A stretch of DNA of 64,000 nucleotides. It comes from Aricia agestis (Eukaryota > Arthropoda > Insecta > Lepidoptera > Lycaenidae). Numbering within the stretch: the stretch's first letter is position 1; every line of letters begins with the position of its first letter. The stretch is from contig NC_056417.1 of NCBI RefSeq assembly GCF_905147365.1, forward strand, positions 4,238,501 to 4,302,500, given 5' to 3'. A model generated the notes under the pieces. That model searched no databases. It saw only the letters and a list, made by a program, of their open reading frames with translations, and was not told the origin of the DNA. A program made the translations under genes and the position numbers. Shown piece by piece: positions 11,016 to 23,954 of this stretch.

Positions 11016-11019
11016 ATAT

Positions 11020-11165
11020 GGCCCCGAGCGAGTTTCTTACGTCGGTTCTTCTCGCCCGGTTAGTTCCCGAACCGGTGGTAGGCATCATGTAGACGATCTA
11101 AAAATTAACTTTGTTAACCTATTTAGAAATAAATATTTTAATTTCATTTCAGAAAATTGTATTTC
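11020..11165 (+). repeat. CR1-like LINE 3'-end relic
   Basis: Contains GAGTTTCTTACGTCGGTTCT and TAGTTCCCGAACCGGTGGTA, landmarks of a common lepidopteran CR1-type LINE 3' end. A shorter related piece is at 6385-6440 (GAGTTAGTTCCCGAACCGG). No frame survives. Confidence 0.5.
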
Positions 11166-11169
11166 TAAT

Positions 11170-11605
11170 AGTAGATGACGCCCGCAACTCCACTTGCACC
11201 GCTTATTACGCGGGAACCGTACATTTTTCTGGGATAAAATGAATCCCATATCCTTTCCCGGGACTCAAAGCATCTCCATACATTTCAGCAAGCAAAACCG
11301 GTTCAGCGGTTTGGGCGTGAAGAGGTTACAAACAGATAGACACGCCGTGACATGTAGAGAGACAGACACACGTTCGCATTTATAATATTACTATGGATTA
11401 TAAATGCGAGAGTGTTTGTCTGTGTGTCTGTTACGCCTTCACGCTCAAACCGCTGAACCGATTTTGCTGAATTTTTTGAAGGACAAAGGATACTTTTTAT
11501 CCCGAAACAATTTCTAGTTTCCGCGCGATATGCGAATTTTGGCGCAACAGAATTGGGGGCATTACTACACGTACGTAAAAGATACAAACTATAATATTAC
11601 TATGT
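11170..11605. mobile_element. Inverted pair of LINE family B fragments
   Basis: Two copies of family B (landmarks TAGATGACGCCCGCAACTCC, AAACCGCTGAACCGATTT, TATAAATGCG) lie tail to tail, meeting at ATTACTATGGATTATAAATG near 11385-11405. The arms are diverged from one another, so this is more likely two insertions or an old inverted duplication than a recent palindrome. Confidence 0.7.
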
Positions 11606-11627
11606 AGGTACTAGACCAACCTTTTAT

Positions 11628-11947
11628 ACGTGGGAGAGCCATGCTTCGGCACGAATGGGCCGGCTCGACCGGAGAAATACCACGTTCTCGCAGAAAACCG
11701 GCGTGAAACAGCGCTTGCGCTGTGTTTCGCCGAGTGAGTGAGTTTACCGGAGGCCCAATTCCTTTCCCTATCCTCCCCTATTCCCTTCCCTTCCCATCCC
11801 TACCCTTCCCTATTACCCTATTCCCTCTTAAATGGCCGGCAGCGCACCTGCAGCTCTTCTGATGCTGCGAGTGTCCATGGGCGACGAAGGTTGCTTTCCA
11901 TCAGGTGACCCGTTTGCTCGTTTGCCCCCTTCTTTCATAAAAAAAAA
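11628..11947 (+). mobile_element. PolyA-tailed SINE (family S), copy 1
   Basis: Head ACGTGGGAGAGCCATGCTTC, a CAGCGCTTGCGCTG stem, a CCCTTCCC-rich middle, then a tail with GGCAGCGCACCTGCAGCTC and CATCAGGTGACCCGTTTGC, ending in CATAAAAAAAAA. About 320 bp. The head may hold a diverged RNA-polymerase-III B box (GGCTCGACC), which would make it transcribed internally; this is inference. The tail is shared with the LINE at 58435-58728. Confidence 0.85.
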
Positions 11948-12710
11948 CCTAGTAATATTATAGTTTGTATCTTCGTCACCATGTCGATTATAAGTTCTAT
12001 AAATTTTTCCGAAATATTATATAAGTTACCACTTCTTTATCCTTTCACAATGACAAATTATCTCCACAAAGAAATTCCTAAGTAAAGACGTAGACTCATT
12101 TAAGAAATAAGAGTGGCTTAAATGACCATTTCGTAATACATGAACAGCTTATATTCTAGAAGTAAAATGAATAAAATTCTCAATAAGAAAAGAGTGGCAA
12201 TATAACAACATATATTATCTATGTTATAATATTACAGTTCTATAATAACGTCATATCTAGTATATAAAATTCTCGTGTCACAGTTTTCGTTGTCACACTC
12301 CTCCGAAAAGTGTTAATTTATGGTTCAATATCCTTCAATATTTACGTATTCGTTGTGGTCTGATTTAAGATTTAGACTTATTTATCTCAATTTTTCAAAT
12401 CTACCAAATAATCGATCAATTTTATATTTTGAGTTACTTATATCTGTTTAAACAATATTTTATTAATCAGATAATATCATGAGGCAGCATTAAAATCACA
12501 CTAATTTCACATTTCCAAGGTAAAAACGGATTTTATGAAACTTTCCTTCTAAGGGGTCAATAATTCAGACCATAACGCGACGCGTAGATGCATTTCTAAA
12601 TTTGTATGGATTGGACAGACTTGGACAGATGGTTGGAAGTTTGAGAATTATATTTACGGCCGTGGTAGATCCACGTTCAACTAAAAGTATATTTTTGCGT
12701 ATTATATGTA
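11948..12710. other. No recognised gene; short LINE relic
   Basis: About 12255-12480 is a diverged CTCCTCCG-type LINE end (TATAAAATTCTCGTGTCAC). The rest is unassigned AT-rich DNA. Confidence 0.4.
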
Positions 12711-13197
<487 letters not shown>

Positions 13198-13617
13198 AGG
13201 TATAAGTATAACCTTGGCAATGAGATCTAACAAAGCTCTTCAGCTGAAGCGTACAAAGACGATCGGCCTCTGCCAAAAGATAATAAGATAAGGGCTTCAT
13301 AACGACCTCTCAAAACGAAGCGCATTTAGACAGCTTATTAAGCTGTTAAGCTATCCGGTTTGCAGTCTTTAAACGTTTCACTGAATTCGTTTGAAAGTAT
13401 GTTTTAATTACAATGCCTCTTTTTTGGTAATAGTTATTACAGGCTAATGTTATTAGCTAATTCATTGAGAAACAATACATATTTTAATTTTTTAAACTTT
13501 TCTGTCGGTCTATCCGTCCGTCTGCTCTTGAGAGGCGTGATAGCTAGAAAGCTAATGAATTACATTTCTGTTGTTGTTCTCACAATTAAATATTTAAAAC
13601 AGAATAAAAAACCCGAA
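13198..13617. other. No recognised feature
   Basis: Unassigned sequence before the tandem array. It carries no open frame over 66 codons. Confidence 0.4.
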
Positions 13618-14608
13618 GTTAGCAGGAACACGTTTCCCGTGCGGTAAAATATACTCTTCTTTCATCTAACCCGTTAAAATTTTACAGTAAATTCAGGTTA
13701 ACCGTCTAAACTCTAACCTAACCTAACGGTATTCTAATTTCTAAAGTAACTGTAACATTCGAGATAGTAAAAAAAACTCATCTCGAAATTGTACAACTCA
13801 GCTAAATAAGTCTTCACTTCAAGAAACCATATTATAACGTGTTTTGGCTCTTTTGTACAAAAACTCTTCGTGCATTTGTCCAAATCGCTCTTGACCGGTT
13901 TTGTACAACCGCTTTTTGTCAACAGCAACTTATGCCGGTTATTATGTTTACAGTTAGCAGGCACACGTTTCCCGTGCGGTAGAATATACTCTTCTTTCAT
14001 CTAACCCGTTAAAATTTTACAGTAAATTCAGGTTAACCGTCTAAACTCTAACCTAACCTAACGGTATTCTAAAGTAACTGTAACATTCGAGATAGTAAAA
14101 AAAACTCATCTCGAAAGTGTACAACTCAGCTAAATAAGTCTTCACTTCAAGAAACCATATTATAACGTGTTTTGGCTCTTTTGTACAAAAACTCTTCGTG
14201 CATTTGTCCAAATCGCTCTTGACCGGTTTTGTACAACCGCTTTTTGTCAACAGCAACTTATGCCGGTTATTATGTTTACAGTTAGCAGGCACACGTTTCC
14301 CGTGCGGTAGAATATACTCTTCTTTCATCTAACCCGTTAAAATTTTACAGTAAATTCAGGTTAACCGTCTAAACTCTAACCTAACCTAACGGTATTCTAA
14401 AGTAACTGTAACATTCGAGATAGTAAAAAAAACTCATCTCGAAATTGTACAACTCAGCTAAATAAGTCTTCACTTCAAGAAACCATATTATAACGTGTTT
14501 TGGCTCTTTTGTACAAAAACTCTTCGTGCATTTGTCCAAATCGCTCTTGACCGGTTTTGTACAACCGCTTTTTGTCAACAGCAACTTATGCCGGTTATTA
14601 TGTTTACA
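13618..14608. repeat. Three-unit tandem array, 335/328/328 bp
   Basis: Three nearly identical head-to-tail units: 13618-13952, 13953-14280 and 14281-14608. Each begins GTTAGCAGG and contains TAACCTAACCTAACGG, which includes two CCTAA insect-telomere-type words. Unit 1 has a 7-bp extra TTTCTAA near 13740. The units carry a minus-strand frame of up to 91 codons, but it crosses the unit boundary and is repeated only because the DNA is. No homology recognised. Confidence 0.95.
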
Positions 14609-14772
14609 GAACGCTTGCGTGTTGAGGACTTGTGCATTTTTAAGTTTGTTTGTGTCTCGTACTTTGTACTTATGATATTTTGTACAAAAGTAATTAATTG
14701 TTCAAATATTTGGTTTAAAAATAAGCTGAAACAAGTTATCTAACTAGTAGTCTAAGTAATTATCTGAAAGTC

Positions 14773-15102
14773 TTTTTTTTATGAAATAAGGGGGCAAACG
14801 AGCAAACGAGTCACCTGATGGAAAGCAACTTCCGTCGCCCATGGACACTCGCAGCATCAGAAGAGCTGCAGGTGCGTTGTCGGCCTTTTAAGAGGAAATA
14901 GGGTAATAGGGGAGGGTAGGGATGGGAAGGGAAGGAAATAGGTTAGGGTAGGGAAGGGAATAGGGTAGGGGATTGGGCCTCCGGTAAACTCACTCACTCG
15001 GCGAAACACAGCGCAAGCGCTGTTTCACGCCGGTTTTTTGTGAGAACGTGGTATTTCTCCGGTCGAGCCGGCCCATTCGTGCCGAAGCATGGCTCTCCTA
15101 CG
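14773..15102 (-). mobile_element. SINE family S, copy 2
   Basis: Full length on the minus strand, from T-run TTTTTTTTATGAAATAAG (the polyA tail) to GGCTCTCCTACGT (the head). The GGGAAGG-rich middle is expanded and includes GGTTAGGG-type words. Confidence 0.85.
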
Positions 15103-15110
15103 TCAGCATG

Positions 15111-15149
15111 GGATACTTAGTAGTCAGCAAGTCTGACTACTAAGTATCC
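15111..15149. repeat. Perfect 17-bp-arm hairpin
   Basis: GGATACTTAGTAGTCAG and its exact reverse complement flank the loop CAAGT. It starts eight bases after the SINE head. Confidence 0.9.
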
Positions 15150-15277
15150 TATGTCCTTTTGTTTATAAACTTTCTTTATAATATAATCATCTCCTTAACC
15201 AATCATTAAAAAAAGAACGTATTATCAAATATTTTTATGCATTCTTTCGCATTTAGTTGCGCTTTCGCATTTTTGTG

Positions 15278-15307
15278 CGAAAAAAAGAAAATCTTTTCTT
15301 TTTTTCG
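15278..15307. repeat. 30-bp palindrome
   Basis: CGAAAAAAAGAAAA and its exact reverse complement around TC, in a stretch rich in TTCGCATTT words (15240-15310). Confidence 0.85.
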
Positions 15308-15309
15308 CT

Positions 15310-16430
15310 GCACAAAAAGTATTCAATGTAGTAAAAATATGATACTTACTTTTATTACATGATGACAATATGATAATATAATATCGTGTTTCTCATATTA
15401 ATGAGCTTACCTCCTGACTTTATAAAGTAAATTATAATCGCTTGTCGGGTTTCATACTCGGGGATAAGAGGTATTTAAATAATGTGGCCTTTAAAAACAA
15501 CGTTTTTAATTATTATCGTGTCAAATTCTGTACAACATAAAACGAACTTCAGCAAATTATTGTATATAATTAATGAAAAATGTAATATAACATAAGAAAA
15601 ATAAAAATATAGTTTAAAAATATACATTTTAACATCGTTTCAAATATAATATTTAGAATACTCAAGGCACATTTCAAACGACATTTCAAATTATTATCGC
15701 TGACTCTAACGCGTTTTTAAATATCAATAATTTTTAACGCTCCCGCTTAGGCCCTAAGGTCCAGGAGCTGATTCGTTACGGCACTTATCTTCAACGCAAC
15801 GAACATGTATGCCATATTTCGGTGAGCTATAAGACAACTGTTACACGCTCAGTCTGGCATCAGTTAAGTCCATCAATCTAAGACAATATTAGTATGTAAA
15901 TATTGTAATCGTTCATATTTTTTTGTATCTAAATATTTTGCAATGAATCTTTGTACAGGAACCTAGGTATACTATCTTAAGCTGAATAATAACTCAAATA
16001 TGGTAAATATTCTCGTATGGGAAATGATCTTGGTATTAAGTACGTTTGTGTGAGAATTTCGATGGCACCCGGACTCTTCGCAACGCAACACAACGATGTG
16101 GCTTCGCGCTTAAGCTATAAATTCCGCTTAATTCCCCGCATTTGGGCGCTTAAAATTAATAAGCGAGGGGTATAAAGCATATAAATGGGTGTTTTATGCG
16201 TTATCCTGATTATGCAAGCAAGATAATGTTGATCGATGCTCGCGGCCTGATCTACATAACGATGATGTTCATAAACAGCCTCTTGAGTGTTTAAACAAAT
16301 CACATGTTTATTCGAATATCAGGTACATGTTGACCGCGTAGGTTTACAAGGTTTTGTAAAATACACTATAGATATTTCGCATAAGACTTTCTGCATAATC
16401 ATACTCAAAGTAAACTAATCATTTCATAAT
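15310..16430. other. No recognised gene
   Basis: AT-rich single-copy-looking DNA. One 62-codon minus frame (16115-16303) has no recognisable features. Confidence 0.4.
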
Positions 16431-16431
16431 G

Positions 16432-16646
16432 CATACTAATATTATAAATGCGAAAGTGTGCCTGTCTGTCCGTCTGTCTGTCTGTCTTTTCACGCCCAAA
16501 CCGCTGAACCGATTTGGATGAAATTTGGCTTGGAGATACTTTGAGTCCCGGGAAAGGACATAGGATACTTTTTGTCCCAGCAATATCCACGGTTCCCGCG
16601 CGATAAACCAGTTTTGGCGCAACGGAGTTGCGGGCGTCAACTCGTA
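16432..16646. mobile_element. LINE 3'-end fragment family B
   Basis: TAATATTATAAATGCGAAAG, a GTCTGTCTGTC microsatellite, AACCGCTGAACCGATTT, GACTCAAAGT-type block in this orientation, then GGCGCAACGGAGTTGCGGGC. Nearly full for this family. Commonly found in Lepidoptera; RTE-type origin inferred. Confidence 0.7.
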
Positions 16647-17068
16647 TAATATATGGGCGATTCCGATCAACGACAACTCGCCTTAGGTACGAGTCCGACA
16701 ATTATTTTTCTACGTAAATATCTATTTTAAGCAGAATATCTGTTCCAGTTGATTTTATAACACTTTATAATTTTCCATCAGTTCTAAAATTTTTTTCAAA
16801 AATCGTACGAAATAACATCAACATCCTTCTGATACTTCTTCCTACAAACAATAAAACCTTTCCTGTTTTTGTTATTAAATTACCGTACACTCAAATATAA
16901 TTAGAGGTAAGCCTTCATAGACTATAATAACACAAGGTTAGTTAGAATAAGCAACAGGGACCAACTTTATTTTATTCCTGGATATATGAACACTTAGTTT
17001 CTATTTATTATATCAATTTACGGGCCAACAGTATAACCGAGTATAGCTGTATATCATTAATAATGATT

Positions 17069-17334
17069 ATACAGTGTGTAACAAAAATAAGAGATAATAC
17101 TTTAGGGTGTGTACGTGTTCCTTGTAGAAAGTTCACTGTGAAAGTAGCAGCTCTGAAAGACGAAAAAAAAATTTCACTTTTGTATGAGCAAAGGCCCGAG
17201 CGTCACGAGTTTCCCCATACAAAAGTGAAAAAAAATATTGGTCTTTCAGCGCTGCTACTTTCACAGTGAACTCTCTACAAGGAACACGTACACACCCTAA
17301 AGTATTATCACTAATTTTTGTTACACCCTGTATA
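17069..17334. mobile_element. Palindromic Tc1/mariner-like MITE, copy 1
   Basis: About 265 bp, almost entirely one inverted repeat: TACAGTGTGTAACAAAAATA at the left, its complement at the right (TTTTTGTTACACCCTGTA), with arms over 110 bp. TA at both edges fits mariner insertion. Similar copies lie at 39733-39999 and (diverged) 22263-22498. Confidence 0.85.
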
Positions 17335-17468
17335 GTTCAGCCTTGTGGGCGCTGAAGGCGTAAAGGGGGGCGGTATGAGATCCAGAACAAAAACTAGTTG
17401 GGGGGCGTTGGCGTCCAAATTTTTTTTCTCATTATAGACGAAATAAGTCTGGGAACCCCTGATATAGT

Positions 17469-17668
17469 ACTAGATGACGCCCGCCCGTTGCGCCAAAATT
17501 CGTTTATCGTAACCGTACATTTTTGCGGGACAAAAATTATCCTATGTCCTTTCCCGGGACTCAAAGTATCTCCATGCCAAATTTCAGCAAAATCGGTTCA
17601 GCGGTTTGAGCGTAAATAAGTGACAGATAGACAGATACACTTTCGCATATTTATAATATTAACTATGG
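17469..17668. mobile_element. LINE 3'-end fragment family B
   Basis: Reverse orientation to the 16432 copy: TAGATGACGCCCGCCCGTTG through CGGTTCAGCGGTTTGAGCG to TTTATAATATT. Confidence 0.7.
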
Positions 17669-17669
17669 A

Positions 17670-18135
17670 TATGGAAGTATGGATATACCCGACAGTATAT
17701 AAATAAGTCTATGGATATACCTATCTATTTTTAACACGCTTTTATTTGCTTGGGCTGTATGTATGTCGGAATCTTTGAGCACGATTTTTACTTATCTCCA
17801 GTAGTCTAATTTTGCATACGTATTAATAGAGATGCAATAATTTGTTAAAATATTGACAAAAATAAATAAAAAAAGTGTGTTTTTTAGTTTTTTTTTAACA
17901 ATTATTTACAACTTTTTTCTCATCTACGGCTAAGTTTTCGCCGCACCATAGAGGTATGATGATTATTTAACTTTAATTTAGTGAAGAGTTTGTAAGAAAA
18001 AGTATACAGCCTCATATTTTTCATAAAATAAATTAAAATTAAGTAAATATTGTTAAATTTCCCCAAGTGCGGCTAAGTGCCTAGGCCCCAAGTTAGTGTT
18101 CATTCCATTCATGGAAATAGAATGTTGAACGTAAG
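17670..18135. other. No recognised feature
   Basis: AT-rich unassigned DNA. Confidence 0.4.
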
Positions 18136-18479
18136 TTTTTTTTTTTTTTTTTATGAAAAAGGGGGCAAACGAGCAAACGGGTCACCTGATGGAAAGCAAC
18201 TTCCGTCGCCCATGGACACTCGCAGCATCAGAAGAGCTGCAAGTGCGTTGCCGGCCTTTTAAGAGGGAATAGGGTAATACGGGAGGGTAGGGAAGGGAAG
18301 GGAAGGTAGTTGAGGGTAGGGAAGAGAATAGGGTAGGGGTTAGGGGATTGGGCCTCCGGTAAACTCACTCACTCGGCGAAACACAGCGCAAGCGCTGTTT
18401 CACGCCGGTTTTCTGTGAGAACGTGGTATTTATCCGGTCGAGCCGGCCCATTCGTGCCGAAGCATGGCTCTCCCACGTA
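18136..18479 (-). mobile_element. SINE family S, copy 3
   Basis: Full length, 17-base T-run at 18136 (polyA tail) to TCTCCCACGT at 18479; head and GCGCAAGCGCTG stem well kept. Confidence 0.85.
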
Positions 18480-20332
18480 TAGAGTAAGTGGCGGTAATAT
18501 TCTGAGATTCAGTAGATTTCCCCAAGTAACGGCGTTGTTAGGAGTACAATGTAAGAAGTATCTAACCTTTATGCGACCGCAACAACGCGGCAACGGTGAG
18601 ACAGAAACGCGATTCAGATACTGTAGGGTTGTCAACAACTGATGATATGAATATATTAATTAAATGTTGTTTCTGAGTGTTGGTAAAACTTAGAATCTAC
18701 TAGCTGACCCGGAAAACGTTGTTTTGCCATGTAAATTATTTCTAGTATCAATATAAAAATTAGATAAAAACGAAAAACCTATTCTCAGGCCTAACGGCTA
18801 ACGAATGTACATACATGAGCCGTTTTTCAGGAGTTTGCGCACAAACACTGTGACATGATAATTTTATATATTAGAAGATTGAAAAAGTACATTTAGTCAG
18901 AACTCACAATTTTGTTTTGTAAAAACAGATGAATAACAACTTATTACTGTTGTCACTATTGGTCACTTCTTGTTTTCATTTCTTTTGTGAACACAATATA
19001 GTAGCTTTTACATTTTTACCCGACTACGGCGAAACAAAAAGGAGGGTTATTTTATTTACATTATCGTTTATTAAAACGGCTTGTAAAGTATTATATCATT
19101 GATATAATATTTTTTTACTCTTTATTTAGGGTTTGACAGTTTTAAAGCGGCCAGTAATATTTTAACCTGTGATTTTAACAATTGCTAAAAATTTTGATCT
19201 AACAACCCTAGATCTAACTTAATCAGTAGAACTGCAGTTTATAGCCCGTATTCAAAAGAGGGATTGTCGAACGGAAAAGTCGAGCAAAGTCGGACTTTCG
19301 GGGACAAATGTGGGTCGTAGTAACACAGTATAAATAAATACAGTAAACCATTATCATACATTGATCAGAATAAAGCGCATGCACACATTAGCATAAAGTG
19401 ATATTACTTCAAGATGCAAAACAATTTATCACAAAACGCACGCGCGCAAAATAATGTCTTTGTGTTAAACGACTTTAATTTCGAGGACGTGATCGTTATT
19501 CTACTGTATGATTTTTATACTGTGTCGTTGGGGACGAATGTGGGTCGATCCAAACATTAAATTTGTACAGTCAGACACACTAATATATTGTAAAATATCA
19601 CGATATAACATTGAGAATATTAGAAATTCAATTTAATAAACGATTATATCTATTTTATTGTAGGCTTTTTATTACGCACACCCGATAAAAAACATACAAT
19701 AAACATTGGTAACAGACAGACAGACATATAGATACACTTAATAATAATAATTATAACTACAGCAATTATTAAGTTCGGCCTACATCAAAAAAATTATAAC
19801 GTTGTTTTACAAGAAAAGAAGCAATAAGCAAAAATCGTACCATAAGGCTAAATACAATAAAAGTAGAATTGTAATTAAAATTACAACATGAAAATGGCAA
19901 TCAAAAATTCTATTTAGGTTACAAAATGTTCCCGCATTTCTGCCCCAAGAATATAAAACGTTTGTTAATTATTAGTTTGGTATGTAAATAAGCTTACGTC
20001 AACACTCGTAGCTGACATGCGTTAAATATAACAGCATGGCGAGAAATTACTAGCGTGCCGTTGACCCGTTAGTAGATACAGTATAAATATTATATAGTAG
20101 ACTAACTTCGATATGTCCCTAAAAATATTAAATTTTCTTTCAGACAGTGACGCGTATTTTGCTATTTTATTCATTTAATAGTTTATGATATTGGTCGTTT
20201 ATCACTATATGTGAAACAGGTATATAATAATGGTCGTAAAATAATTGACGACTTCTATGGCTTAGTTGTTTGGTAGCGCTAAAGCGGCGGGTTCAAATAT
20301 CTGCGATGAAATAAAAGTTATAAATATGTTTG

Positions 20333-20334
<2 letters not shown>
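18480..20334. other. No recognised gene, about 1.85 kb
   Basis: No frame or repeat that I can assign, apart from a short LINE-end piece (CTAGCTGACCCGG) at 18700. The segment 19290-19330 and 19525-19550 both contain GGGGACAAATGTGGGTCG-type words, a 240-bp-spaced direct repeat. Two overlapping frames at 18369-18642 span the end of the SINE and are not genes. Confidence 0.4.

Positions 20335-20380
<46 letters not shown>
20335..20380. repeat. (TA)n microsatellite, about 46 bp
   Basis: Pure TA run abutting the tail side of SINE copy 4. Confidence 0.97.
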
Positions 20381-20384
<4 letters not shown>

Positions 20385-20694
20385 AATGAAATAAGGCAAA
20401 CGAGCAAACGGGTCACCTGATGGAAAGCAACTTCCGTCTTCCATGGACACTCGCAGCATCAGAAGAGCTGCAAGTGCGTTGCCGGCCTTTTAAGAGGGAA
20501 TAGGGTAATAGGGGAGGGTAGGGAAGGGAAGGGAAGGGAATACTTGAGGGTAGGGAAGGGAATAGGGTAGGGGTTAGGGGATTGGGCCTCCGGTAAACTC
20601 ACTCACTCGGCGAAACACAGCGCAAGCGCTGTTTCACGTCGGTATTTATCCGGTCGAGCCAGCCCATTCGTGCCGAAGCATGGCTCTCCCACGT
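20381..20694 (-). mobile_element. SINE family S, copy 4
   Basis: Tail side begins TTTTAATGAAATAAGG directly after (TA)n; the element lacks part of the TTTTCTGTGAGAACGTGG block. A short partial head, ATCTCCCACGTATAAA, is repeated at 20700-20714. Confidence 0.8.
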
Positions 20695-20714
20695 ATAAAT
20701 CTCCCACGTATAAA

Positions 20715-21720
20715 CGTGTGTAGAATATACATCTTATTTAAAACATTTCCTTCACCTAACGTAAACCAAACAAATAACTTCAGAAAGTTACCTCAATTCC
20801 AGAAGGTTGTGGTGTGAAACTTCCATAGATATTAAAGTTTTTTTTTGTATAAGTATCAATAATTGTAATCAGAACCAAAATAATAGCATTTTTCATTCTA
20901 ATTATATTCTGAAGATCTGCCTGTTGCTACTTATTTATTTAGTCGAGTGTACTCATGTCACTCTCTGCTGAGGATTAAACGGGACGTTTAAAAGTTACCG
21001 TCCGTCAATCAGAGGCTTAAACGCCTGTGCCATCTTTGTTTTTGCGGCAAAGGGCATTGGGTAACATTGTATGGACCTGTGGCGTCATTTTTTTTCCAGC
21101 AGCCGGGGATAAAACCATAACTATTTTGTAGCACTACATTTGAGAAATGTTTCTCAAATGTATTAGTAATAAAAATTATTCTAAGTAATATCGGAGCTGA
21201 GCTACGATTATTTTAGTATATTTATTTTTGCATCTTATGTTCACAAAATCAATAGTAATTAACGTTACTTTATGGAGCTATCCATAACAAACAGGCGTAG
21301 AAAGGGTATATTAATCTGTTGGATATATATTTCTCACTAACTATTGCCCACGACTTCGTCCGCGTCAAATATGAATAATTTTTCATACATATTTTCACAC
21401 TGGGTTTAACTCTCATCCGACTAAAATATAGCCAGACTTGAGACTATATTTCATTAGACAGTGGTTTTCAAAGGGCTGGATGCAATATTAGGCAATTATA
21501 CCTATTGTTCTTGTGTATTAATGTGTTGTGGGTAAAATGACTTTAGGGCGTTGTTCCCATAATATAATGTCGATTATTTCCACTATTTAACGAATTTTGC
21601 AGTATGCAAAGTAGTACTCGTATGGTGCCCGAGGCCACCAGCTTTCGGCAGAATTTCCAGTCCAGCTTTTAATCTACTTCCCGACTCATTATAGAAGTAC
21701 AGCTGCAGGAATGTTTTATA
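20715..21720. other. No recognised gene; one LINE piece
   Basis: About 21330-21390 (ACTATTGCCCACGACTTCG) is a truncated TAGCTGTTGCCCGCG-family LINE end. The rest is unassigned. Confidence 0.4.
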
Positions 21721-21724
21721 GAAT

Positions 21725-22018
21725 ACTAGCTGACCCGGTGAACTTCGTGTCACTTTAAAACCCTTCCTGGACTTCTACGAATATTTTAAGACTAAAATCA
21801 ACCCAATCTGTTCAGCCGTTTTCTTGTTTTAGCGCGACTAACACATTTGAAAATCAATTTTTATAATATAAGAAGAACTATGTACTTCGTGTCACTTTAA
21901 AACCTTCTCTGGATTTATACGAATATTTTAGACTAAAATCAGCCCAATCCGTTCAGACTTCAGCCGTTTTCGAGTTTTAGCGCGACTAACACATTTGAAA
22001 ATCCATTTTTATATATTT
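21725..22018. mobile_element. Two tandem LINE-end fragments, family I
   Basis: Two consecutive copies (21725-21870 and about 21885-22018) of a block with GAACTTCGTGTCACTTTAAA, CGTTCAG(CCG)TTTT and GCGCGACTAACACATTTGAA. Family I recurs in the opposite orientation at 42735-43168 and 55533-55925. Confidence 0.65.
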
Positions 22019-22262
22019 TTTATATACTTATGAGAAGATTAACTATTTACTTACACAAAAAATATGAGAAAATCAAATGTTTAAGAAATTCGAGAAAAAA
22101 TGGATTTGCATTTTTTTGCAAAAGCAAAATAAATAGTTAAAAAAACTCATTAAATGACGGCGCGGCGCGAAGATTGTATGTTAAATGGTTAAAATGTACG
22201 AGTAACTAAAATTAAAAATAATTAATGACGAGATGAATAATTAATTGTTCTTGTATCTATAT

Positions 22263-22498
22263 CTACAGGTTGTAACATAAGTGATAATACTTTAGTTAGG
22301 GTTCTGGGTATAAATTATGTGGCCCTTGTGTAAAGTTCACTCTGAAAAGAGCAGGGCTGAAAGACCAAAAAATTTTTTTTGTGATTTGCGGGCCCTGGCC
22401 TAAAGAGTTACTACTTTTACAGTAAACTCTAATACACGGGACTCATACACAGTACATATCCTAAAGTATTACCACTTAGTATTGTTATACCCTGTATA
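22263..22498. mobile_element. Palindromic Tc1/mariner-like MITE, copy 3 (diverged)
   Basis: Same ends as the 17069 element (TACAGGTTGTAACATAAG against GTTATACCCTGTA) but about 80 percent alike and with small deletions, so it is an older member. Confidence 0.75.
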
Positions 22499-22499
22499 C

Positions 22500-23355
22500 T
22501 AATATTATTAAGTTGAAGTGTGTGTGTGTTTAAAAGTGCTAATCTCAGGAACTGCTTGTTCGATTTGAAAAAATTTTTTTGTGTTGAATAGGCCATTTAT
22601 CGAGGAAGGCTTTAAGCTAATAAATAACGCCATTTTATTGTATTTTCCTGAATGTTCATGTTATGATTGAATTTACGTTTAGTTGAAAATACGAACATAA
22701 AATGCCTAATATCTCGGCTCCGATATAGTTTAGCTATATGTCCCCCATAATAAAGTTTACTCCCCTTGATATGTTCTTTCATAATATGCCGGTTAGGTGA
22801 GTGGCCGCGAGATTTGAAAATGACGCCAATATTACCCAAAACCCTTTCTACACAAAATGAATCATACTACTAGGCTGAATATAATATTTTGTTATACTGT
22901 CTATTGCTTGATACTATTTTTATTTAATTTTCGACTGACCAGAAGACATATAATGTATGTCTTTCGTTCAGTCGAAAATTAAACTAGTATTTTTTTTGTC
23001 CTCCGCTGTATGTATGCTATATGTATATAATATACTTACAGAAAAGACAAAAAATACTAGTATAAAATATTTTACCATATAAACCTTGTACAATAATAGA
23101 TATAAGTACGTTATTGTGCTTCAGTATAAGAACAAAATATAGTTCTAGACATGATTATAAAATATATCCATTTATCCTCTTTACCGACCCACCTAGTGAA
23201 ACCCATCTAGTAATAGCATTTATAACTACATAACACCCACCGTGGTTATGTCACGCGTGTTTTATACTACGAGTACGAGTGTTCGTTGATCTATTGCTAA
23301 TTGTATAATATACGTAGTATATAGACATAATTTTGCATTCATAATACATCTATAA
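22500..23355. other. No recognised gene; one hairpin
   Basis: About 22922-22984 is an imperfect hairpin: TTTAATTTTCGACTGA and AAGACATA face TATGTCTT and TCAGTCGAAAATTAAA. Otherwise unassigned AT-rich DNA. Confidence 0.5.
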
Positions 23356-23359
23356 ATAG

Positions 23360-23656
23360 AAACTTGAGAGGTGTCAAGTGACACCCGAATGGAACGAAGT
23401 TATTTTTGATGTAAAAAAAACCTGTATACATTTATATACACTTAAAAAAAGTGTTAAAAACGCCATCTATTGACACCCAGGAATACTAACAACGCGTCGC
23501 TGTTTATTCTCAAAAAACGCCATCTAGTTGACGCACAGGAATACTATCAACGACCTCTGCCCCTACTATACAGGTACTAATAAAAAAGTGTCAAGCTCAA
23601 ATATCGTTCTGTCTAGCCTCCTTTACGCCGAACGCGCGATAAGGAACTTCGTTCCG
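23360..23656. mobile_element. MITE family D, copy 1
   Basis: From AACTTGAGAGGTGTCAAG and GAATGGAACGAAGTTATT to AAGGAACTTCGTTCC. Sub-terminal GGAACGAAGTT is inverted at the two ends. Internal landmarks AACGCCATCTA (twice) and GAATACTAACAACGCGTCGC. Five copies in the window; no coding capacity. Confidence 0.75.
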
Positions 23657-23954
23657 AATTAATCCCGTTCCAAATTAATATAAACAAGACTTAAGTCTTG
23701 TTTATGGTAATTTATCGATCGATATCGTATAGGTATGTGATATCGATCTATACGTTTAAATCTATACGATTTAACACTGAATCACAAGAATACATCAAGT
23801 ATATCTGTGTCAGGCAAGCTATTATACAACTTCTCTATTCGCCAAGTTTACACAATGTAACCTAAAGGATGTGAAGTTAGCGGCTTAATAATTGTTGAGT
23901 GAAGTTAGCTGTTAGACATTGATGTAGAGGCGCAGTACGTTGCAAACTCACAAA

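Noticed and set aside
13734..14584. Three similar minus-strand frames of 67-91 codons (MKEEYILPHGKR...)
   Set aside because: They repeat because the DNA is a recent tandem array, they cross unit boundaries, and they have no known domain.
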